A stretch of 11,141 bases of DNA from JBOFDK01 sp051656485. Lineage in GTDB: Bacteria; Bacillota; Clostridia; Lachnospirales; Cellulosilyticaceae. The stretch spans positions 1 to 11,141 of the forward strand of contig JBOGBZ010000003.1 of assembly GCA_051656485.1 (NCBI GenBank), in the 5' to 3' direction. Positions 5,515 to 11,141 of this stretch are shown here, piece after piece (position 1 is the stretch's first letter; each line of letters starts with the position of its first letter). The notes beneath the pieces are model-generated. The model had not been told where the DNA came from. It saw nothing but the letters and a program-made list of their open reading frames with translations, and did not search any database. The translations under genes were made by a program, and so were the position numbers.

Positions 5515-7043
5515 TTAGCTGCCACCCCCATCATGTACTCACCAACTGTATTGCTATCTAGTGTATCTGCTGGTGCTATTTTTAATAATTCGCCATTGTA
5601 TATAACACCAATGGTATCTGCTAAGTTCATGACTTCTTCTAACTCTAGTGAAATAAGAAGAATAGCATGTCCTTTATCTCGCTGCTCTAAAATTTGATTA
5701 TGGATATTTTCAATCGCTCCGATATCTAGTCCACGTGTTGGCTGTACGAAAATCATAAGGTCTGAACCTTCTTCAATTTCACGTGCAATAATCGCTTTCT
5801 GCTGATTACCACCTGACATCGAACGTACCACTGTCTTCGCACCTTGACCACTTCTAATATCGTATGTTTCTATCAGTTTATCTGCATATGTAGTGAATGC
5901 TTCTTTATTAAGTATCCCTTTGTTACAATACGGTGCTTCAAAGTAATTTTTCAGTACGATATTTTCTGCAACACTAAAATCAAGTACTAAACCTGTCTGA
6001 TGTCTATCCTCTGGTATATAAGCGATGCCGTCTTTTGTACGTGTACGAATCTTCTCATGTGTGATGTCTTTCCCATTAAGGAGGATGGTCCCACTTGAAG
6101 TTTTCACAAGACCTGCTATAGCATCTGCTATCTCTACTTGTCCATTACCTGATACCCCTGCAATTGCAAAGATTTCACCTTTTCGTATAGCGAAAGACAC
6201 ATCTTTAACTACTGGGAAGTTATCTTGATTTTTGACTGTAAGGTTGGAAATTTGAAGTACTTCTTCTCCAAAGTTTGCCGCTCGTTTATCTGTCGTAAAG
6301 CTAATCTCTCTTCCTACCATGAGTGCAGCCATTTCTTTTGTGGATGTGGTCTTCACATCAAGTACATCTACAAGTTCTCCACGACAAAGAATAGCACAAC
6401 GGTCTGCTACTTTCTTGATTTCCTCAAGCTTATGTGTAATCAGAATAATCGTCTTTCCTGCTACACGTAATTCTTTTATGATTTCTAATAAAAACTCTAT
6501 TTCTTGTGGTGTCAGTACTGCTGTAGGTTCATCAAAAATAAGAATTTCTGCTTCTCTATAAAGCATCTTTAGAATCTCTACACGTTGTTGAATGGATACG
6601 TTGATGTCTTCAATCTTCTGTGTAGGATCCACTTCTAAGCCATAACGTTTTGAAAGCTCTGCTATCTTCTTATCCGCAGACTTGATGTCTACCCATGGTA
6701 TCACACCGAAAAGTTTCTTGATTGGTTCTTCACCTAGTACGATGTTTTCTGTAATCGTATAATTTTGTACGAGTTTAAAATGCTGATGAACCATTCCTAT
6801 ATTAAGCTTCGTAGCTTCTGATGGGGATGCTAGCTCCACCTTCTCACCTCGAATATAAATCTCACCTTCATCTGGCTCATACATACCAAAAAGCATACTC
6901 ATAAGCGTTGATTTTCCTGCTCCATTTTCGCCTAATAGTGCATAGATTTCACCTTTTTTGATTCCTAAAGAAACATCATTATTCGCAACGATTCCTGGGA
7001 ATCTTTTTGTTATATGTCGCATCTCAACGATATACTCACTCAT
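5511..7043 (-). CDS. nupA: Nucleoside ABC importer, double-domain ATPase subunit
   Basis: A 510-aa protein with two fused ABC domains, the size and design of RbsA/YufO-type sugar and nucleoside importers. Domain 1 has Walker A GENGAGKST (38-46), Q-loop Q87, Walker B ILIFDEP (167-173) and H-loop H204, but a poor signature (NVSIQQRVE). Domain 2 has a degenerate Walker A (GVSGNGQ, no lysine), a good signature (MSGGNQQK, about 410-417) and a Walker B reading IFVQPTRGLD, without the catalytic DE. This split is usual in the family: one composite ATP site combines the domain 1 Walker motifs with the domain 2 signature, so the gene is not broken. It drives transport through NupB and NupC. AAAGGAGA precedes the ATG. 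A terminator-like hairpin separates it from bmpA. Confidence 0.94.
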   Translation of the reverse strand: MSEYIVEMRHITKRFPGIVANNDVSLGIKKGEIYALLGENGAGKSTLMSMLFGMYEPDEGEIYIRGEKVELASPSEATKLNIGMVHQHFKLVQNYTITENIVLGEEPIKKLFGVIPWVDIKSADKKIAELSKRYGLEVDPTQKIEDINVSIQQRVEILKMLYREAEILIFDEPTAVLTPQEIEFLLEIIKELRVAGKTIILITHKLEEIKKVADRCAILCRGELVDVLDVKTTSTKEMAALMVGREISFTTDKRAANFGEEVLQISNLTVKNQDNFPVVKDVSFAIRKGEIFAIAGVSGNGQVEIADAIAGLVKTSSGTILLNGKDITHEKIRTRTKDGIAYIPEDRHQTGLVLDFSVAENIVLKNYFEAPYCNKGILNKEAFTTYADKLIETYDIRSGQGAKTVVRSMSGGNQQKAIIAREIEEGSDLMIFVQPTRGLDIGAIENIHNQILEQRDKGHAILLISLELEEVMNLADTIGVIYNGELLKIAPADTLDSNTVGEYMMGVAAK

Positions 7044-7089
7044 ACTCAGTTCTCCTTTTGCTCTTTAGCTTTATTTTCTCATATACTGC

Positions 7090-7125
7090 AAAAAAGACTG
7101 CACTCTTTGTTAGCAATGCAGTCTT
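7090..7125 (-). terminator. Terminator or attenuator between bmpA and nupA
   Basis: A perfect 9-bp stem (7094-7102 with 7117-7125, AAGACTGCA/TGCAGTCTT) is followed on the minus strand by a T run, within the 97-bp gap after bmpA. No convincing new promoter is seen before nupA, so the hairpin probably stops only part of the transcripts, leaving more binding protein than transporter. Confidence 0.8.
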
Positions 7126-7140
7126 GTATTTTATCCCTTA

Positions 7141-8310
7141 TTATTTTAAGCCTGGGAAATCTTCTGGTGTTGTACCACTGAAGTTTGATGGAGGTACGAT
7201 TGTACCATCTTTAACTAAACCATAAACTTCTTCAACAGCTGTCACTGTTTCGTCTGCCATTTGGTGACGACCTGCTTCTACTACAAGACCTGTAGAATCT
7301 GTGTCAGCTTTAAGTAAGTTGTTTCCACCTGCGAATGTACCCTCTACGATAGCTGTAAGCTGACGATTTACGTTAAGTGCCATATTTTTAAGTGCTGATG
7401 TAAGAACGATATTATTTGATCCATTTACACCATCTGCAAATTGGTCAACGTCACAACCGATTACTTTTACACCTGTAGCTTCTTTAGCAGCTGTAAATAC
7501 ACCACTACCTGAACCACCAGCAGCTACGAACATAATGTCTACGCCTTCTGCGATAAGAGCAGATGCTACTACTTTACCTGTAGCTGGATCACTAAAGTCT
7601 CCTACATAGTTACCACCAACGTTAGTGTTTGTTACGTCTGTACCAGCATATGAAGCAATCTCAACGATTTCTGCTTTTGTGCCAAGTTTTGCATTAGCGT
7701 AGTTTACACCAGCTTCAAAACCGTATTGGTAGTTAACATTAGATGGATAAGCTACACCATTTACTACTGCTACTTTACCTGTCTTTGTTTCCTTAGCTGC
7801 TGCAATCCCAGCGAAGAATCCACTTTCTTGCTCTGCGAATTGCATTGCGTACATATTATCAACAACGATTTCCTGACCATTTGCATCCGATGGGTAGCTA
7901 TCTACAAGAATGAACTTCTTGTCTGGGTTTTCTTCTGCAATTGCTCCTACTGGACCAAATTGGAACCCTGGTGTTACGATAACATCGTAATCAGCTACAA
8001 CATCTGCAACAGCAGGTACAGAGTTTGCCATATCTTGCTCTTGTACTGTCTTCACAGTCGCTGTTGGGTTATTCGCGATAAATTCTAAAATACCATTGTA
8101 GTTATTCTCATTGAAGTTTCCATCATCAACACCTGATGGACTTGTAACGATTACAATTTTCATACCTTCTTCGTTTGTAGCATCTGGTGCTTCTGTAGAA
8201 GTCTCAGGTTTTACTTCTGGCTTTGTTTCTGGTTGTGAACCACATCCAACTGTTGCCATCATTAATGTAAGAGCTGTCATAGCAGCTAACTTTTTCATAA
8301 GTTTTTTCAT
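7141..8310 (-). CDS. bmpA: BmpA-type nucleoside-binding lipoprotein
   Basis: A 389-aa substrate-binding protein of the BMP/PnrA-like family, which binds purine nucleosides outside the membrane and delivers them to the ABC importer. The N-terminus is a lipoprotein signal: a lysine-rich start, a hydrophobic core, and TVGC with Cys23 as the lipidated residue. T at -3 is slightly unusual. A charged, Pro/Glu/Thr-rich linker follows to about residue 50. Family landmarks are GVDDGNFNENNYNGI, QFAEQESGFFAGIAAA, GFEAGVNYA and VDIMFVAAGGSGSGVF...GCDVDQF. I start at the ATG at 8308-8310 with GGGGGA 8 bp upstream; a TTG immediately before is possible but less likely. It is first in the operon with nupABC and has its own strong promoter. 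Confidence 0.94.
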   Translation of the reverse strand: MKKLMKKLAAMTALTLMMATVGCGSQPETKPEVKPETSTEAPDATNEEGMKIVIVTSPSGVDDGNFNENNYNGILEFIANNPTATVKTVQEQDMANSVPAVADVVADYDVIVTPGFQFGPVGAIAEENPDKKFILVDSYPSDANGQEIVVDNMYAMQFAEQESGFFAGIAAAKETKTGKVAVVNGVAYPSNVNYQYGFEAGVNYANAKLGTKAEIVEIASYAGTDVTNTNVGGNYVGDFSDPATGKVVASALIAEGVDIMFVAAGGSGSGVFTAAKEATGVKVIGCDVDQFADGVNGSNNIVLTSALKNMALNVNRQLTAIVEGTFAGGNNLLKADTDSTGLVVEAGRHQMADETVTAVEEVYGLVKDGTIVPPSNFSGTTPEDFPGLK

Positions 8311-8332
8311 CAAATTATCCCCCTATATTTAA

Positions 8333-8376
8333 AAAGTCGTATGTTTTTATTTTTTTAATCTTTAAAGTACGACTTT
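8333..8376 (-). repeat. Long-spaced inverted repeat at the bmpA start site
   Basis: Perfect 9-bp arms (8333-8341 and 8368-8376; minus strand AAAGTCGTA then TACGACTTT) are separated by 26 bp. The upstream arm directly abuts the -10 box and covers the predicted start near 8370, so most of it would not be in the mRNA. A DNA operator is therefore likelier than an RNA hairpin. Centre-to-centre spacing is 35 bp. Confidence 0.6.
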
Positions 8377-8405
8377 ATTATAACATCAAGAGAATATAAT
8401 TTCAA
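8377..8405 (-). promoter_or_regulatory. Promoter of the bmpA-nupABC operon
   Basis: The minus strand has TTGAAA (8400-8405), a 17-bp spacer and TATAAT (8377-8382), a near-consensus sigma-A promoter. The leader to the bmpA ATG is about 60 nt, and I see no purine riboswitch in it. No clear terminator separates it from the phosphorylase gene upstream, so read-through from there is also possible. Confidence 0.85.
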
Positions 8406-8446
8406 TGTACATTTTTAATTTTTTTTAAATAAATGTTCGGTTTTTT

Positions 8447-9274
8447 TTAAATTGCTTTAATTGCTTTGATAGATTCAGTAATAAGTGTTGTAAACTGACC
8501 TGATACACGTTCTGCAGTTTCGCTTACTTCTTCATGTGTAAGAGGATTAGCTGTCATACCTGCTGCAAGGTTTGAGATACAAGAAATACCACACACACGC
8601 ATTCCCATATGATTGGCTGCTATAGCTTCACAAGCTGTGCTCATTCCTACTGCATCACCACCAAGCATACGACACATTCTTACTTCTGTTGGTGTCTCAA
8701 ACTGTGGTCCACTAAATTGTGCATACACACCTTCTTGAATATGGATACCATTCTTCGCTGCCACACTACGAATACAATCGCATAATGCATCATCATAAAC
8801 AGTACTCATATCAGGGAATCTCGTTCCGAGTTCATCTATATTTTGTCCTCTAAGTGGTGATGGTACGAAAGTTGCAATATGGTCTCGGATAAGCATGAAG
8901 TCTCCCGCTTTATATGTATAATTCACGCCACCTGCTGCATTGGTTAGCATAAGCACCTTTGCACCCATCATACCCATAAGTCTTGTTGGTAGTACCACAT
9001 CTTCCATCTCATAACCTTCATAGTAATGTACACGCCCTTGCATCACAACCACTTTTACATTGCCGATTGTTCCAAAGATGAATCTTCCCTTATGTCCATG
9101 TACTGTCGATACAGGGAATCCTTCAATTGTATGGTAATCAATAGTCGTTTCTACTTCTATTTGTGAACCATAATCACCTAATCCTGATCCTAAGACAAGT
9201 GCTACCTCTGGTACAAAATCTGTCTTTTCACGTACTGATGCTAAGCATCTTTGTAATTTTTCAAAAGCATTCAT
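8447..9274 (-). CDS. punA: Purine nucleoside phosphorylase, trimeric (inosine/guanosine) type
   Basis: A 275-aa enzyme of the human-like PNP family, which cleaves inosine and guanosine with phosphate to the free base and ribose-1-phosphate in the cytosol. Phosphate-binding GSGLG (29-33) and the conserved blocks GFPVSTVHGHKGR, QGRVHYYEGY, LTNAAGG, the base-site FSGPQFETPTEVRM, AVGMSTACEAI and GISCISNLAAG are all present, including the Glu of PQFET and the Asn of ISNLA that contact the purine. I chose the ATG at 9272-9274 with GGAGG 10 bp upstream; one at 9281-9283 almost touches the Shine-Dalgarno, and the longer frame to 9319 has no ribosome site. Its position just upstream of the nucleoside importer makes a salvage unit: uptake followed by phosphorolysis. 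Confidence 0.95.
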   Translation of the reverse strand: MNAFEKLQRCLASVREKTDFVPEVALVLGSGLGDYGSQIEVETTIDYHTIEGFPVSTVHGHKGRFIFGTIGNVKVVVMQGRVHYYEGYEMEDVVLPTRLMGMMGAKVLMLTNAAGGVNYTYKAGDFMLIRDHIATFVPSPLRGQNIDELGTRFPDMSTVYDDALCDCIRSVAAKNGIHIQEGVYAQFSGPQFETPTEVRMCRMLGGDAVGMSTACEAIAANHMGMRVCGISCISNLAAGMTANPLTHEEVSETAERVSGQFTTLITESIKAIKAI

Positions 9275-9344
9275 TGTTGTCATTCCTCCATGGATTGAAA
9301 TTTTATAGTAGTTTATCATAACTCTTCTTTAAAAGCTATCTTTT

Positions 9345-9353
9345 ATTATAGCA
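9345..9353 (-). promoter_or_regulatory. Extended -10 promoter candidate for the phosphorylase
   Basis: The minus strand reads TGCTATAAT, a TGn-extended perfect -10 box, in the gap after the DegV terminator. No good -35 box is visible because that position falls in the terminator stem and T run. Extended -10 promoters can work without one. Confidence 0.5.
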
Positions 9354-9356
9354 TCT

Positions 9357-9391
9357 AAAAAAAGAGGAACTGCTTTTCATACAGTTCCTCT
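9357..9391 (-). terminator. Intrinsic terminator of degV
   Basis: A perfect 10-bp stem (9363-9372 with 9382-9391, AGAGGAACTG/CAGTTCCTCT) is followed on the minus strand by a run of T. It begins just six bases beyond the degV stop codon and separates degV from the phosphorylase gene. Confidence 0.9.
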
Positions 9392-9396
9392 CTCTA

Positions 9397-10254
9397 TTAA
9401 TCAATTTGTTGGATAGCTACTCCTATAAGTCCTGGCCCTGTGTGTACACCTAGTACTGGACTTATCTGACCCTCTAAGAAAATATCACACCCTGGTAGTG
9501 CTTCTAGTAATTTGTCTTTGATAGACTGTGCTTCTTCTGCCGCTGCACCATGTGCTAATGCTACATTATATTTCTTACCTGTAGCTGCATACTGCACTGC
9601 TAAGTCTACAACCTTCTGGATAGACTGCTTTCTTCCCCTAATCTTCGCTACATTATAATAAATTCCCTCTTCATTACATGAGATGATAGGTTTCAGATTA
9701 AGTGCTGTTCCCAGTACAGATGCCACAAGTCCTATACGACCACCTTTTTGTAAGTATTCAAGTGTATCCACACAGAAAAATACTTTAGCCTTGTAAATGT
9801 CTGCTACCACTTTATCTCTTACTTCTTCAAAGTTCATACCCGCTTCTAAGTATCTTGCCGCTTGAATGGCATTAAATCCAGCTGCTATTGCTATGTTCTT
9901 TGTATCAATTACTTCTATTTGTAAGCCTTCATATTCTTTCGCTAATAAAGTCACAAGATTAAACGTACCACTAAGTCCACTTGAAAGTGTAATCCCTAGT
10001 ACCTTCTCATAGCCATCTGCCTTTATACGATCAAATATGTCTGTAATCTCTGCTGCCCCAGGCAAAGATGTGGTAGGTATCTCATCTTTTAGTCGTGTAT
10101 AGACTTCCTCTGCACTAATATCAATACCATCAGAATACTCTCTATCCTTATAAAGAATCTTAAGAGGTATAAGATACATACCATATTGTTCACGTACATG
10201 CTCAGGTATATCGATACAGCTATCTACAAGGATTGCGACTTTTTGATTATTCAT
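9397..10254 (-). CDS. DegV/FakB-family fatty-acid-binding protein
   Basis: A 285-aa cytoplasmic protein of typical DegV length. Such proteins bind one fatty acid in a cleft between two domains. Those called FakB present it to the kinase FakA, so that host or environmental fatty acids enter phospholipid synthesis. Landmarks from the N-terminus are ILVDSCIDIP, TTSLPGAAE, GITLSSGLSGT, a DT at about 120, LEYLQKGGRIG, LKPII, an HG and the C-terminal VLGVHTGPGLIGVA. The ATG at 10252-10254 is chosen because AAGGGTG lies 5-6 bp upstream; an in-frame ATG six codons earlier lacks a site. The gene is monocistronic, with its own promoter and terminator. Many genomes carry several paralogues, so the exact fatty-acid preference is not readable here. 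Confidence 0.9.
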   Translation of the reverse strand: MNNQKVAILVDSCIDIPEHVREQYGMYLIPLKILYKDREYSDGIDISAEEVYTRLKDEIPTTSLPGAAEITDIFDRIKADGYEKVLGITLSSGLSGTFNLVTLLAKEYEGLQIEVIDTKNIAIAAGFNAIQAARYLEAGMNFEEVRDKVVADIYKAKVFFCVDTLEYLQKGGRIGLVASVLGTALNLKPIISCNEEGIYYNVAKIRGRKQSIQKVVDLAVQYAATGKKYNVALAHGAAAEEAQSIKDKLLEALPGCDIFLEGQISPVLGVHTGPGLIGVAIQQID

Positions 10255-10293
10255 AAATTCACCCTTTTCCATAAACTCTATTTATTCAACACA

Positions 10294-10322
10294 ATTATAT
10301 ATCATTACGTTTATGATTGCAA
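10294..10322 (-). promoter_or_regulatory. Promoter of degV
   Basis: On the minus strand TTGCAA (10317-10322), a 17-bp spacer and TATAAT (10294-10299) make a good sigma-A promoter, giving a leader of about 30 nt before the degV ATG. The -35 box overlaps one arm of the inverted repeat at 10318-10344. Confidence 0.8.
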
Positions 10323-10344
10323 GTAGTTTTTATAACCACTTGCA
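10318..10344. repeat. Imperfect inverted repeat over the degV -35 region
   Basis: Arms TGCAAGTAGTT (10318-10328) and AACCACTTGCA (10334-10344) pair at ten of eleven positions around a 5-nt loop. No T run follows on the minus strand, so it is not a normal terminator for the gene upstream, which has its own at 10351-10376. It may be an operator for degV. Confidence 0.55.
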
Positions 10345-10350
10345 GCGAAT

Positions 10351-10376
10351 AAAAAAAGCTACGCATTAATCGTAGC
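10351..10376 (-). terminator. Intrinsic terminator of the nonapeptide-repeat gene
   Basis: A 6-bp stem GCTACG/CGTAGC (10358-10363, 10371-10376) with a 7-nt loop is followed by seven T on the minus strand. It lies ten bases after the stop codon. Confidence 0.85.
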
Positions 10377-10386
10377 CTGTTTATAT

Positions 10387-10656
10387 TTATTTAGTTGGTT
10401 GTACGTTTACGATCTTACTTGTTGGTTGTACGTTTACGATCTTGCTTGTTGGTTGTACATTTACAATTTTACTTGTTGGTTGTACGTTTACGATCTTGCT
10501 TGTTGGTTGTACATTTACAATTTTACTTGTTGGTTGTACGTTTACGATCTTGCTTGTTGGTTGTACGTTTACAATTTTTGCTTCTGCTGCAAAGAGTGTA
10601 GTTGAAAATGCCATAGTAGCTAATGCAAATGCGATTACTTTAGATAATTTTTTCAT
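10387..10656 (-). CDS. Secreted nonapeptide-repeat protein, (KIVNVQPTS)6-KIVNVQPTK
   Basis: An 89-aa protein in two parts. Residues 1-26 are a classical Sec signal peptide: MKKLSK, the hydrophobic core VIAFALATMAFSTTLF, then AEA, a signal-peptidase AxA site ending exactly where the repeats begin. Residues 27-89 are seven head-to-tail nonapeptides, six KIVNVQPTS and a last KIVNVQPTK. The mature product would be a cysteine-free 63-residue peptide with a lysine every nine residues and a short beta-prone stretch (KIVNVQ) before a PTS turn. I do not recognise the family. It could form a stacked beta structure, act at the cell surface, or be cut into identical nonapeptides; none of these is shown. 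No anchor motif is present. Ribosome site AGGAGG, promoter and terminator are all good, so it looks like a real single-gene unit. Confidence 0.85.
   Translation of the reverse strand: MKKLSKVIAFALATMAFSTTLFAAEAKIVNVQPTSKIVNVQPTSKIVNVQPTSKIVNVQPTSKIVNVQPTSKIVNVQPTSKIVNVQPTK
10390..10578 (-). repeat. Seven 27-bp in-frame tandem repeats
   Basis: The repeat part of the secreted-protein gene. Units differ at third codon positions: Lys AAA/AAG, Ile ATT/ATC, Asn AAC/AAT, Ser AGC/AGT. Two unit types alternate, so units 2-3 and 4-5 are identical 54-bp blocks. Only the last unit changes an amino acid (final Ser to Lys). Such an array can gain or lose units by slippage or recombination in multiples of nine residues without breaking the frame. 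Confidence 0.95.
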
Positions 10657-10689
10657 TTTAAATCCTCCTAAGTTAAATACTCTATACTT

Positions 10690-10718
10690 ATATTAGCTTA
10701 AAAAAACTATGAATTGAA
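10690..10718 (-). promoter_or_regulatory. Candidate promoter of the nonapeptide-repeat gene
   Basis: The minus strand has TTCAAT (10713-10718), 17 bp, then TAATAT (10690-10695), reading into an AT-rich leader and an AGGAGG ribosome site 7 bp before the ATG. The match is moderate. The gap to the tRNA terminator (10719-10779) holds a small palindrome TGTAC/GTACA (10765-10778) and nothing else I can name. Confidence 0.5.
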
Positions 10719-10779
10719 TGACATTTTTCGAGATTTTTTACATATTGCGATAAGCTATTCCTTCTGTACTTTCGTACAT

Positions 10780-10815
10780 AAAAAACCAGAGATATTTATA
10801 TATCAATATCTCTGG
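10780..10815 (-). terminator. Terminator of the right rRNA-tRNA operon
   Basis: An 11-bp stem CCAGAGATATT/AATATCTCTGG (10786-10796, 10805-10815) with an 8-nt loop is followed by six T on the minus strand, shortly after the last tRNA. It ends the 5S-tRNA-Glu-tRNA-fMet transcript. Confidence 0.9.
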
Positions 10816-10825
10816 CTTCTAAAAA

Positions 10826-10898
10826 TAGCGGGAACAGGACTCGAACCTGTGACCTTCGGGTTATGAGCCCGACGAGCTGCCAACTGCTCCATCCCGCG
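10826..10898 (-). tRNA. Initiator tRNA-fMet (CAU), copy 2
   Basis: A 73-nt cloverleaf with D arm and anticodon arm identical to copy 1 (TCGGG-CTCATAA-CCCGA, three G-C pairs beside the loop), which marks it as an initiator. The acceptor is CGCGGGA/TCCCGCT, so position 1:72 is C-U rather than the usual C-A. The T arm is ACAGG-TTCGAGT-CCTGT and the discriminator is A73. No CCA is encoded. It is the last gene of the rRNA operon, 7 bp after tRNA-Glu and followed by the terminator. Confidence 0.93.
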
Positions 10899-10906
10899 TT
10901 ATTAAA

Positions 10907-10978
10907 TGACCCATAGGGGAATCGAACCCCTGTTACCGCCGTGAAAGGGCGGTGTCTTGACCGCTTGACCAATGGGCC
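10907..10978 (-). tRNA. tRNA-Glu (UUC)
   Basis: A 72-nt cloverleaf. The acceptor GGCCCAT/ATGGGTC includes a G2-U71 wobble pair. The anticodon arm CCGCC-CTTTCAC-GGCGG carries anticodon TTC, the T arm is AGGGG-TTCGATT-CCCCT, and the discriminator is A. No CCA is encoded. It lies 25 bp after the 5S gene, in the tail of the rRNA operon. Confidence 0.95.
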
Positions 10979-11003
10979 TTACATATTTTTAAGCAATAAA
11001 AAA

Positions 11004-11116
11004 AGGCAGCCACCTACTCTCCCGGTCCGTCTCCAGACAAGTACCATCGGCCGCTTAGGTCTTAACCTACGTGTTCGGTATGGGAACGGGTGTGTCCCCT
11101 AAGCGCATCGCCACCT
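11004..11116 (-). rRNA. rrf: 5S ribosomal RNA
   Basis: The minus strand starts GGTGGCGATGCGC, continues with the conserved ACACCCGTTCCCATACCGAACACG segment split around loop A/B, and ends with GAGAGTAGGTGGCTGCC. GGTGGC at the 5' end pairs with GCTGCC at the 3' end (helix I). At about 113 nt it is a normal 5S length. The ends are estimated to within a few bases. A T run follows but no hairpin, so transcription continues into the tRNAs. Confidence 0.95.
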
Positions 11117-11141
11117 TAAAATTTAAGTATCAAGTTACTAC
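11117..11141 (-). other. Partial 23S-5S spacer
   Basis: The last 25 bases are AT-rich spacer upstream of the 5S gene. The 23S gene is expected immediately beyond the right edge and is not visible. Confidence 0.7.

Noticed and set aside
5511..7043. Inactivated second ATP-binding domain as a pseudogene sign
   Set aside because: The missing Walker lysine and the VQPT in place of DEPT are normal for the second domain in this importer family, and the frame is intact.
7726..8332. Plus-strand frames opposite bmpA
   Set aside because: They are antisense to a well-supported gene, rich in Cys, Tyr and Ile from reversed codons, and lack start signals.
8311..8440. Purine riboswitch in the bmpA leader
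   Set aside because: The leader is about 60 nt and AT-only in character. I cannot find the conserved purine-aptamer core or a three-way junction.
8400..8446. Terminator after the phosphorylase gene
   Set aside because: Only a weak A-T stem (ACATTT/AAATGT) can be drawn, with no GC pairs, so I do not call one.
10390..10578. CRISPR-like repeat array
   Set aside because: The units are contiguous, in-frame coding repeats without unique spacers, and no cas genes are present.
10395..10696. Several plus-strand open frames through the 27-bp repeats
   Set aside because: A repeat length divisible by three keeps any stop-free frame open along the array. These frames have low-complexity products, and the signal peptide, promoter, ribosome site and terminator all belong to the minus-strand gene.

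Overview
The window reads as chromosomal DNA from a low-GC Gram-positive bacterium of the class Clostridia. A Lachnospirales-type organism is my guess from the gene families and style, not something the sequence proves. Support comes from the AT-rich genes, strong AGGAGG-type ribosome binding sites, TTGAAA/TATAAT-type promoters, intrinsic terminators with long T runs, tRNA genes without an encoded CCA, and a BmpA-type nucleoside ABC importer. The window lies between two ribosomal RNA operons, both on the minus strand. The right edge holds the end of one (5S rRNA, tRNA-Glu, initiator tRNA-Met, terminator). The left edge holds the promoter and 5' leader of the next, whose 16S gene should start just outside position 1.

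Almost everything is transcribed right to left. From the right: the rRNA/tRNA tail (11141-10780); a small secreted protein made of seven tandem KIVNVQPTS/K nonapeptides (10656-10387); a DegV/FakB-type fatty-acid-binding protein (10254-9397); a purine nucleoside phosphorylase (9274-8447); a four-gene nucleoside importer bmpA-nupA-nupB-nupC (8310-3380); and a second initiator tRNA-Met (3191-3119). A short two-gene plus-strand operon follows (2179-3059: an unrecognised 109-aa protein and a GNAT acetyltransferase). It is divergent from a minus-strand pair, DNA polymerase IV (dinB) and a METTL7-like methyltransferase (2048-335). Between the methyltransferase stop and the next rRNA promoter is a dense same-strand array of DnaA-box-like 9-mers (252-334), three of which fit TTATNCACA exactly.

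The functional core is purine salvage. The lipoprotein BmpA captures nucleosides, NupBC with the NupA ATPase imports them, and the phosphorylase upstream splits them into base and ribose-1-phosphate. A hairpin terminator between bmpA and nupA probably lets the binding protein be made in excess over the membrane parts. DegV, DinB and the methyltransferase have no evident link to this pathway.

The two most unusual items are the nonapeptide-repeat secreted protein, whose seven units differ almost only by synonymous codons, and the DnaA-box cluster just upstream of an rRNA promoter. Also notable are two initiator tRNA genes with different 1:72 mismatches (C-A and C-U), and inverted repeats lying on several promoters.
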